A DNA stretch of 8,727 bases. Source: Deltaproteobacteria bacterium. GTDB lineage: Bacteria; Desulfobacterota; Desulfobacteria; Desulfobacterales; Desulfosalsimonadaceae. Made by a program: the position numbers and the translations under genes. Location of the stretch: NCBI GenBank assembly GCA_024280875.1, contig JAJRPH010000110.1:1-8727 (forward strand), given 5' to 3'. Below are positions 1 to 4,905 of the stretch, piece by piece. Each line of letters begins with the position of its first letter. Position 1 is the first letter of the stretch. Under the pieces are notes generated by a model. That model was not told the DNA's origin. It saw only the letters and a list, made by a program, of their open reading frames with translations, and ran no database searches.

Positions 1-5
1 ATAAT

Positions 6-26
6 AAAAAAACCTCGCCGGAGGCG
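6..26 (-). terminator. Putative rho-independent terminator, leftward
   Basis: On the minus strand the sequence reads CCTC-CGGC-GAGG followed at once by seven T residues. This is a short GC-rich stem with a tetraloop and a U-tract, the layout of an intrinsic terminator for leftward transcription. The stem is only 4-5 bp, and the nearest leftward gene (ectR) ends more than 500 bases away, so it may be a distal backup for ectR readthrough or belong to something lost. Confidence 0.4.
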
Positions 27-27
27 A

Positions 28-525
28 AAAATAACAAAAAAACCGAAAACGCTATCTCAAAAAATAAAATTGCAAGTATCATATTAATAATCAAGGTGTT
101 ATATTGTAGTAAAAAAAGTTAACCGGACAGCAGTGGCTACCAATTTTTCCGATCTCTACAATAATGCAATTTAAAATCCGTCGGTCTTTATGGAATGAAA
201 ATAATTTTTCTTTTGCGTGATCTTCGGTATCTGAGTAATGTCGGAAGTCATAATTTCGGGTATTCTTTTAAACCCAAGACATTGTGTCCGTCATGATCAT
301 AGAAAAAACAAGCACCGTTACGTAAAGTTATCGATATGGTGCACTGGTGAAACATTTTGGATTACTGTCATTTTAGCCAGCATTAGCAATAGTCCAGCAA
401 ATTGTTTATCAATCTCAATGCTTCTGGCAATCTGAGGTTTCCAGAATTCGGTAGTTTTGTTTTTTTGGGGAAAAGTGGAGTATAGAAAATTTATCAGAGA
501 TGGGATAAAAAGTAGGAATTCTATA
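28..525. other. AT-rich stretch without a recognisable gene
   Basis: About 500 bases with no convincing gene on either strand. A 65-codon plus-strand frame (238-435) has no ribosome binding site and no familiar motif. On the minus strand, the frame of ectR stays open past its stop for 79 codons (557 down to 321) with no ATG near its beginning. Its later part reads like protein (EFWKPQIARSIEIDKQ), so it could be a decayed coding remnant. I recognise no family in it. Confidence 0.4.
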
Positions 526-560
526 TAATACCATAATCCGTGGCACGGATTATGGTATTA
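526..560 (-). terminator. Long perfect palindrome at the 3' end of ectR
   Basis: TAATACCATAATCCGTG, one central base, then the exact reverse complement gives 17-bp perfect arms. The palindrome includes the ectR stop codon (558-560). In RNA it would form a long AT-rich hairpin right at the end of the ectR message. There is no strong U-tract after it on the minus strand (TATAGAATTCC), so it may stabilise the 3' end rather than terminate as a classic intrinsic terminator. Because the palindrome is symmetric it could also be a protein-binding site. Confidence 0.5.
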
Positions 561-1064
561 ATCTTCCTCAGTAAAATTAATCACCGAGCCTGTTGCAAGT
601 ATAGGAGCTGCGTCTATTGCTTTAGCATCCATCATTACAACCATTCGCTGAAGCGTGCTTAAAGCCATATGCTGTTCCCAATTTTGCATACGCTCAAATT
701 GATTTATAAATGTTTCCTGAAGTGGGGAAGGCGCCTCATCGAGTAATTTTTGACACGTTTCAGTGGCTCTGACAAGAACACGTCGTTTATCTTTTTTGCT
801 ACGTCTCCTGGTAATATATCCTCTTTTTTCGAGACGATTCAAAACGCCCGTTACCGTTGCCTGTCCCAGGCTCACGGTTTTAGCTAATTCTCCGACCGAG
901 ATTTCTTTATGTCCCGACAGCTCTTGCAGGATAACAAGCTGAGGTCCGGTTATGCCATACTTTTTAACGAGGGACTTGGAATGCAGGTCAATGGCCTGCA
1001 TAATTCGTCGAAGCGCAATTAAGACCTCTTTTGATAAGGGTTGCTCCTTGCTCTTATTGTTCAT
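558..1064 (-). CDS. ectR: MarR-family regulator of the ectoine genes (EctR)
   Basis: A 168-residue winged-helix protein of the MarR family. Helix-turn-helix and wing occupy about residues 54-100: ISVGELAKTVSLGQATVTGV carries the recognition helix, and the basic wing follows (residues 83-98, rich in K and R, with the family-typical KDKRR). The N- and C-terminal helices would form the dimer interface. The role is inferred from position next to ectABC and similarity to EctR, known in halotolerant methylotrophs as a repressor of ectoine synthesis genes. The start is ATG with AAGGA nine bases upstream. It lies 315 bp downstream of ectC on the same strand, whereas ectR is often upstream or divergent, so it could be expressed by readthrough from ectC or from its own promoter (a TATATTAT stretch lies just upstream). 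The C-terminus (DAAPILATGSVINF) is also EctR-like. MarR family is certain; the ectoine role is likely but inferred. Confidence 0.88.
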   Translation of the reverse strand: MNNKSKEQPLSKEVLIALRRIMQAIDLHSKSLVKKYGITGPQLVILQELSGHKEISVGELAKTVSLGQATVTGVLNRLEKRGYITRRRSKKDKRRVLVRATETCQKLLDEAPSPLQETFINQFERMQNWEQHMALSTLQRMVVMMDAKAIDAAPILATGSVINFTEED

Positions 1065-1115
1065 TTATGCGTATCCTTAGACCATAATATATTCTTTTAT
1101 TGACATTGCTTCTCA

Positions 1116-1379
1116 CCAAATAAAATACGCGTTATTTTCCAGTATGTAAAGTTTGGTGTCTTTTGCAAGATATCTGATTTTAAATTTTGTAAAATGTTTC
1201 AGCATCACCAGATCATGATTAAACCGGCCGACCATACCCTGGTCCCAACATTCAATGGTTGTCCCCTTTCTTCTGCCGGCAATAATTTCCACTTTGGGTA
1301 TTTCATTTTTATAGTCGCTATAGTCGCCTATGCGGCATGTTAGCTGACACCTCAGGTGCGGTAAAATTGGAAATTCGGA
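1116..1379 (-). other. Open frame continuing in phase beyond the ectC stop
   Basis: Most of the 315-bp spacer between ectC and ectR. The reading frame of ectC continues after its TAA for 88 codons to a TGA at 1113-1115. It has no ATG near its beginning; the first in-frame ATG leaves only about 40 codons. The composition is protein-like (for example GRRKGTTIECWDQGMVGRF, then a basic-hydrophobic run ending LYILENNAYFIW). I do not recognise a family. It may be the remnant of a gene that lost its 5' end when the ectoine genes arrived, a cryptic small gene with an unusual start, or chance. No clear terminator follows ectC; the only small hairpin (CACCTCAGGTG, 1348-1358) lacks a U-tract. Confidence 0.3.
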
Positions 1380-1769
1380 TTATTCTACCAACGGGTAAAC
1401 CCCCTCCTTGTCATGGACCTCTTTGCCTGTCAACGGTGGATTAAACACGCAGACCATTCGCATATCCGAAAAAGCCCGCAAATAATGTTTCTCATGCTCG
1501 TTTAAGGCATACATGGTACCGTCCTTGATTTTAAAAATCTCCCCGGTTTCAATAACTTCCAGCTCACCTTCGCCAGCCACACAATAAACTGCCTCCAGGT
1601 GATTCTTATACCAGATGAGAGTTGTAGTACCGGCAAATATAGTGGTGTCATGAAATGAAAACCCCATGCCGTCTTTCTTCAAAAGCATACGCCGACTGGC
1701 CCATGTTCCGGTTTCTGCGGCAATATCATTTTCCGATCCGATGATTTCTTCCAGCGTCCTAACTATCAT
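1380..1769 (-). CDS. ectC: L-ectoine synthase
   Basis: EctC is a cytoplasmic cupin-fold enzyme that removes water from N-gamma-acetyl-L-2,4-diaminobutyrate to close the tetrahydropyrimidine ring of ectoine, the last step of the pathway. At 129 residues it has the normal family length. The N-terminus MIVRTLEEIIGSENDI and the core WYKNHLEAVYCVAGEGELEV are typical. The iron ligands known for the family (Glu, Tyr, His) correspond to E59, Y87 and H95 here, with the expected spacing, so the enzyme looks active. The ATG overlaps the ectB stop as TAATG, with AGGGG seven bases upstream inside ectB, so the two are probably translationally coupled. No ectD hydroxylase follows, so the local product would be ectoine rather than hydroxyectoine. 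Confidence 0.97.
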   Translation of the reverse strand: MIVRTLEEIIGSENDIAAETGTWASRRMLLKKDGMGFSFHDTTIFAGTTTLIWYKNHLEAVYCVAGEGELEVIETGEIFKIKDGTMYALNEHEKHYLRAFSDMRMVCVFNPPLTGKEVHDKEGVYPLVE

Positions 1770-3043
1770 TACATTTCCCCTGTGAGTTTTTCCTTTTTTT
1801 CTTCAATAAGTTCGCCAATGGATTGCTCGACAATGGCAATGCCCTTTAAAAGGGTTTCTTCATCAATGACCAGCGGTGGCAGAAATTTAAGGACCTGGTC
1901 ATCCGCACCGGCAAGCTCAATGATCAGGCCGTTTTCAAAACATCTTTCAGAAATCTGTGAACAAAATCCCATTTCCGGAATTTCAATACCGAATATCATG
2001 CCGCGACCCCGAACCGCTGCATCGAGTTCAGGAAATTTTTCAACAATCGCCTCAATTCCATTTTTCATTATCTTGGATTTATGCTTAATCGCATTACCCA
2101 GATCCATATTATCCCAGTATTGAAGGCATTCGTAGGACGCTACAAATGCCAGGTTGTTGCCCCGGAATGTTCCGGTATGCTCTCCCGGTTTCCACTGGTC
2201 CAGGTCCTGACGGAAAAGAAGCAGTGCCATGGGCAGACCGCCGCCGATGGCCTTGGACAGGGTTACCATATCGGGCTTAATGCCGGATTCCTCAAAACTG
2301 AAAAAATCGCCAGTGCGTCCATTGCCCACCTGGATATCATCAATAATAAGCAGGATATCAAACTCATAGCACACCAACGCCAGCTCCCTAAGCCATTCGG
2401 GACTGGCAATGTTAACCCCGCCCTCCGCTTGGACGGTCTCGACAATCACGGCAGCCGGCAAATCAAGCCCGCTGCTGTTATCAGCCAGTAGTTTCCGGAA
2501 AAAATCCATGGTGTTGACATCAGAGCCCAGATAACTGTCATACGGCATAAAGCTGACATTTGATCGGCTGATATATGCCTCATCCCGGTAAAAGGTATTT
2601 CCGGTAATGGAAAGGGACCCCATGGTCAGACCATGATATCCATTAGTAAACGAAACGATGTTTGACCGCCCCTTGATCATCCGAGCCAGTTTTATCGCTG
2701 TTTCCACCGAATTGGTACCCGTGGGACCGGTAAACTGGACCTTGTAATCAAGGTTTCGCGGCTGCAAAATGGTGTCATTGAGTTTTGTCAAAAACTTCTT
2801 TTTAGCGGTGGTAGCCATATCCAGAGTATGAAACGGCCCCTTATTCTTGATATATTCAATCAGCGCATTGTTGATGCGTTCATTGTTGTGGCCGTAATTG
2901 AGCGTACCGGCTCCGGCAAAAAAATCGATGTATTGTCTCCCGGATTCATCGATCATAACTGAGCCTTCAGATGATTCAAATATTACCGGAAAAGACCTGA
3001 CATACCCCCTGACGCGTGATTCAATCTGTTCAAAAATTCTCAT
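1769..3043 (-). CDS. ectB: L-2,4-diaminobutyrate:2-oxoglutarate aminotransferase
   Basis: EctB is a class III PLP-dependent transaminase that converts L-aspartate-4-semialdehyde and glutamate to L-2,4-diaminobutyrate and 2-oxoglutarate, the first ectoine-specific step. The chosen start is ATG at 3041-3043, giving 424 residues beginning MRIFEQIESRVRGYVRSFP. AGGAG sits four bases upstream and the length matches the roughly 420-residue family. An in-frame TTG at 3059-3061 would add six residues but has no better ribosome binding site. Visible motifs: phosphate-binding GPTGTNSVETA (106-116), the PLP-contacting aspartate in IIDDIQVGNGRTG (about 235), the Schiff-base lysine in LSKAIGGG (K264), and GTFRGNN (291-297). 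The gene begins 31 bp after ectA ends, in the same operon. The aspartate semialdehyde must come from a housekeeping aspartokinase, since no ask gene is present here. Confidence 0.97.
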   Translation of the reverse strand: MRIFEQIESRVRGYVRSFPVIFESSEGSVMIDESGRQYIDFFAGAGTLNYGHNNERINNALIEYIKNKGPFHTLDMATTAKKKFLTKLNDTILQPRNLDYKVQFTGPTGTNSVETAIKLARMIKGRSNIVSFTNGYHGLTMGSLSITGNTFYRDEAYISRSNVSFMPYDSYLGSDVNTMDFFRKLLADNSSGLDLPAAVIVETVQAEGGVNIASPEWLRELALVCYEFDILLIIDDIQVGNGRTGDFFSFEESGIKPDMVTLSKAIGGGLPMALLLFRQDLDQWKPGEHTGTFRGNNLAFVASYECLQYWDNMDLGNAIKHKSKIMKNGIEAIVEKFPELDAAVRGRGMIFGIEIPEMGFCSQISERCFENGLIIELAGADDQVLKFLPPLVIDEETLLKGIAIVEQSIGELIEEKKEKLTGEM

Positions 3044-3074
3044 GGAACTCCTGTTATTCAATTATACAAATTTA

Positions 3075-3587
3075 TTAAAAACTCGGGCCGATATGAAAAA
3101 GCATTTCCGGTTCATGATTATTTTGTCCAAAATTCGTTGCTGAAAAAAATTCTTTCTCAAACTCAAAAGGTGAGTTCAACTCTCTGGCCACTGCTGTAAA
3201 AAGGTTAATTGATGCTTGATTAGAAGGCGTGATGGTGGCATTCAGATTTTTAATATTTAATGCTTTCGAATTTTTAAAAGCATTTATCAGCATTTGGACC
3301 CCGAGGCCCTGGCCGCGTTCCTTTTCATCAACCGCCACCTGCCAGACAAATAATGAATCCGGTGAGTCCGGGGGGATATAGGCTGTGACAAATCCGATAA
3401 CACGCCCCTGCTTTTCGGCGACTATGCATGTTTTGCCAAAATGGCGACACATAATCAGATAGTGGTATGGTGAGTTGACATCCAATACTTTGGATGCCTT
3501 AGCGATTTCCCAGAAATATTTACCGTCTCGGGTTTTTGGGTTTCGAAAAACAATGCCGGTTTTTTTGCGGCTGTTTTCTGTACTCAA
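3075..3587 (-). CDS. ectA: L-2,4-diaminobutyrate N-gamma-acetyltransferase
   Basis: EctA is a GNAT-fold acetyltransferase that uses acetyl-CoA to acetylate the gamma-amino group of L-2,4-diaminobutyrate, the second step of ectoine synthesis. The 170-residue length is normal. Family landmarks: LDVNSPYHYLIMCRHF (35-50), GFVTAYIPP (65-73), the acetyl-CoA binding stretch VWQVAVDEKERGQGLG (81-96), ATITPSNQASINLF (117-130) and the ending HEPEMLFHIGP. The start is a TTG at 3585-3587, chosen because a strong AGGAGG lies five bases upstream and no in-frame ATG fits; the ATG just upstream (inside the end of hemC') is out of frame. It is the first intact gene of the ectoine operon. Only 18 bases separate it from the truncated hemC, so its promoter must lie inside or upstream of that fragment. 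Confidence 0.95.
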   Translation of the reverse strand: MSTENSRKKTGIVFRNPKTRDGKYFWEIAKASKVLDVNSPYHYLIMCRHFGKTCIVAEKQGRVIGFVTAYIPPDSPDSLFVWQVAVDEKERGQGLGVQMLINAFKNSKALNIKNLNATITPSNQASINLFTAVARELNSPFEFEKEFFSATNFGQNNHEPEMLFHIGPSF

Positions 3588-3600
3588 AACTTCCTCCTCT
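3588..3600 (-). promoter_or_regulatory. Strong ribosome binding site of ectA
   Basis: On the minus strand this reads AGAGGAGGAAGTT directly before the TTG start. The long match to the 3' end of 16S rRNA supports initiation at a non-ATG codon and fixes the ectA start. The site lies immediately after the stop codon of the truncated hemC, so ectA kept its own translation signal when the two sequences were joined. Confidence 0.75.
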
Positions 3601-3605
3601 GCTTT

Positions 3606-4175
3606 TCATATTCTTAGTATCATGCAATGGTCATAATTCATTCGTTTTACCCCGGCGTATGCCAGCATCAAGGCATCACACACACCGGATTGCATTTTTT
3701 TAATCCGGGTCTGGAGATTTCCTCTCATATCAACTATCTGGAAATGCGGATAAAAATGTCTGAGCATGGCCACTCTTCTAACCGAAGAAGTTCCGATACA
3801 TAAAGGTTTGTCCTTATTTTCCAAAGATACGAAACTTTTATCGCTTACAAGCACATCATTGGCTTTTTCCCGTTCGGTAAATGCAATCAGCCTGAAGCCT
3901 TTGGGCAGTGTCGACGGCATATCCTTTGCGCTGTGGACTGCGATATCGATATCCCCGTTTTTCAACATCATTTCAATTTCTTCAGTAAAAACCCCTTTGC
4001 TGCCGATTTTGGCAATCGGCGTATTGAGGATTTTGTCCCCTATGGTTTCTGTGGTGATACTTTCAGTTGCCAAACCTTTCTGATTGAGCATTGTGGCAAC
4101 TGCTTGAGACTGCCAGAGAGCCACTTTGCTTTTCCGTGAACCAATTCTGACTTTTTTCCATTTATTATTAGTCAT
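3606..4175 (-). pseudogene. hemC: 3'-truncated porphobilinogen deaminase (hydroxymethylbilane synthase)
   Basis: The frame matches the N-terminal two thirds of HemC, which joins four porphobilinogen molecules into hydroxymethylbilane for tetrapyrrole synthesis. Counting from the ATG at 4173-4175, 189 residues remain of the usual ~310. Clear matches: VRIGSRKSKVALWQSQ, DKILNTPIAKIGSKGVFTEE, AVHSAKDMPSTLPKG with the catalytic aspartate, GTSSVRR, and DMRGNLQTRIKKMQSG. Similarity fades after LAYAGVKRMNYD, and a TGA follows ten codons later, 18 bases before ectA. Domain 3, with the cysteine that carries the dipyrromethane cofactor, is gone, so the product cannot be a normal deaminase. A TTG at 4182-4184 would add three residues, but those bases belong to the inserted repeat. 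Neither start has a Shine-Dalgarno sequence. The frame has no internal stop, which suggests recent truncation or a retained different role. A functional hemC should exist elsewhere in the genome. Confidence 0.88.
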
Positions 4176-4179
4176 CTTT
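4173..4179. repeat. Putative target-site duplication, left copy (CATCTTT)
   Basis: CATCTTT here recurs exactly at 4330-4336, on the other side of the hairpin element. On the minus strand it reads AAAGATG and contains the hemC ATG. A 7-bp exact direct repeat bracketing a palindromic element is what transposition of a small non-autonomous element leaves. Seven bases can also match by chance in AT-rich DNA. Confidence 0.45.
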
Positions 4180-4329
4180 GACAAACTCGTAAAAAGTCGG
4201 ATTTCGATGGCAAAGCAAAAAGCTCCAAATTCGAGGCGCGCAAATCCTCAGTGATGATTCGTACTTAGCGTACTATGAAGAAGCGAAGGGTGCAGCGCAA
4301 CAAAGAATTTGGACTTTTTGCTTTGCCAT
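4180..4329. mobile_element. Small non-autonomous palindromic insertion (MITE/REP-like)
   Basis: A 150-bp segment, richer in G+C than its surroundings, dominated by a long imperfect inverted repeat. The left arm (4206-4232) begins GATGGCAAAGCAAAAAG and the right arm (4305-4330) is its reverse complement except for one extra C on the left. A 72-base loop contains the small repeat GTAC-TTAGC-GTAC. It has no coding capacity. A 26-base tail (GACAAACTCGTAAAAAGTC...) precedes the left arm. I recall similar sequences as dispersed repeats in Desulfobacterales genomes, but cannot verify this here. The CATCTTT repeats at both sides support insertion by transposition in front of hemC. In RNA the arms would form a 26-bp hairpin in the leader of the hemC'-ectABC transcript. 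Confidence 0.6.
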
Positions 4330-4330
4330 C
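4206..4330. repeat. Inverted repeat, 26-27-base arms
   Basis: Arms 4206-4232 and 4305-4330 pair over 26 bases with one bulged C (left arm AAAAAGCTCC against right-arm complement AAAAAGTCC). The intervening loop is 72 bases. Such a stem is far longer than a typical terminator stem, and no U-tract directly abuts it. Confidence 0.85.
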
Positions 4331-4336
4331 ATCTTT
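4330..4336. repeat. Putative target-site duplication, right copy (CATCTTT)
   Basis: Exact partner of the heptamer at 4173-4179. On the minus strand the bases just before it are TTTTAAAGGTTAAAGAT. Joining this flank to the hemC ATG restores an AAAGG Shine-Dalgarno sequence at normal spacing, as expected if the DNA between the two heptamers was inserted later. Confidence 0.45.
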
Positions 4337-4420
4337 AACCTTTAAAAGTAGAGCCAAATGATCACTATTTACACCTGAAAAGTGATATCAAAAACCAATC
4401 AGCTGTTCATTTATATTATT

Positions 4421-4620
4421 TTGTATTCAATTAAATTTATTTTTTTAAAAAGAGTTTTTTATATTGTATTCAATATATATGTCAAGGCTTAAAAATTTCA
4501 AAATATGCGCTTGTTTCACATTTTTTTATATTAAAACAAATATTTAGTTGATTAATGCCTTGATATGTGTTTTAAAATTTATATTCTATTCAATATATTC
4601 ATATATTTTGAATAGAATAT
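4421..4620. promoter_or_regulatory. Cluster of four TATTCAA boxes, candidate EctR operators
   Basis: Four copies of one motif lie in the AT-rich region upstream of hemC' and ectABC: TTGTATTCAATT (4421-4432), ATATTGTATTCAATAT (4461-4476), ATATTCTATTCAATAT (4581-4596) and, inverted, ATTTTGAATAGAATAT (4605-4620). Two have the inverted-repeat form TTG-N4-CAA, and the second extends to TATATTG-N4-CAATATA (4460-4477). AT-rich near-palindromes of this size are typical MarR-family operators. The second copy lies between the -35 and -10 of the predicted promoter, where a bound dimer would block RNA polymerase. Assignment to EctR is inference from context. Confidence 0.45.
4458..4485 (-). promoter_or_regulatory. 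Predicted sigma-70 promoter for hemC'-ectABC
   Basis: On the minus strand: TTGACA (4485-4480), a 16-base spacer, then TATAAA (4463-4458). The -35 is a perfect match and the -10 matches five of six positions. Transcription would start near 4451 and run leftward through the inserted hairpin element and the hemC fragment before reaching ectA about 860 bases on. No better promoter was seen closer to ectA, though one inside hemC' is possible. Confidence 0.6.
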
Positions 4621-4625
4621 AAATT
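4576..4625. repeat. Perfect 18-bp inverted repeat in AT-rich DNA
   Basis: AATTTATATTCTATTCAA (4576-4593) and its exact reverse complement (4608-4625) are separated by 14 bases. Each arm carries one TATTCAA box, so this is a head-to-head pair of the motif described for the ectoine promoter region. A pair of regulator dimers or a DNA loop anchor would explain it; a terminator is unlikely because the stem is almost entirely A/T with no U-tract. Confidence 0.7.
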
Positions 4626-4905
4626 AAAGTTATATATTTTGATGTTAGATGAAGTTTCAAGGGCAATCAGGAAGCTGATTTCTTGCATCTTGATTAACAG
4701 GGGTCATTCGGATGTTCTGGAGGCACTCAAACAGTATCCTTATCTTGTGGTTTGACCAATTAAGAAAAAAGCTCCAAGTATCCTGTAGATATTTCAGTTT
4801 TTTGGTTGGTCGAAATTTTGATATGTTTGTAATATGAGTACGAAAATATTTTAGTGGTGCAAAGCGCAATCCATTAACTGTTTACAAGTTTGTCAACGAT
4901 AGCGG
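4626..4905. other. Spacer between the ectoine promoter region and the amidohydrolase
   Basis: I find no convincing gene. A 37-codon plus-strand frame (4642-4755, MLDEVSRAIRKLISCILINR...) looks protein-like but has no ribosome binding site. A TTGAAT-17-TATATA promoter-like pair just before it (4608-4636) would make it leaderless. A 70-codon minus-strand frame (4657-4869) resembles nothing known. An imperfect inverted repeat (TTTGACCAA at 4751 against TTGGTCGAAA at 4806) might fold at the 3' side of the amidohydrolase message but has no U-tract. TTTACAAGTTTGTCAA (4881-4896) is an inverted, one-mismatch copy of the tail of the insertion element (4178-4193). Confidence 0.4.

Noticed and set aside
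238..435. 65-codon plus-strand frame in the left flank
   Set aside because: No ribosome binding site, no motif, composition not protein-like.
3044..3061. TTG start for ectB six codons upstream of the chosen ATG
   Set aside because: The ATG at 3041-3043 has AGGAG at short spacing and matches the conserved EctB N-terminus; the TTG adds nonconserved residues.
4176..4184. TTG start for hemC'
   Set aside because: The TTG falls inside the inserted repeat, lacks a Shine-Dalgarno sequence, and adds residues outside HemC homology.
4657..4869. 70-codon minus-strand frame between hemC' and the amidohydrolase
   Set aside because: No family resemblance, no ribosome binding site, low-complexity AT-rich context.
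4881..4896. Inverted copy of the element tail TTGACAAACTCGTAAA, suggesting a composite element spanning 4177-4896
   Set aside because: Only 16 bases with one mismatch, no hairpin arm next to it, and no transposase between; chance cannot be excluded.
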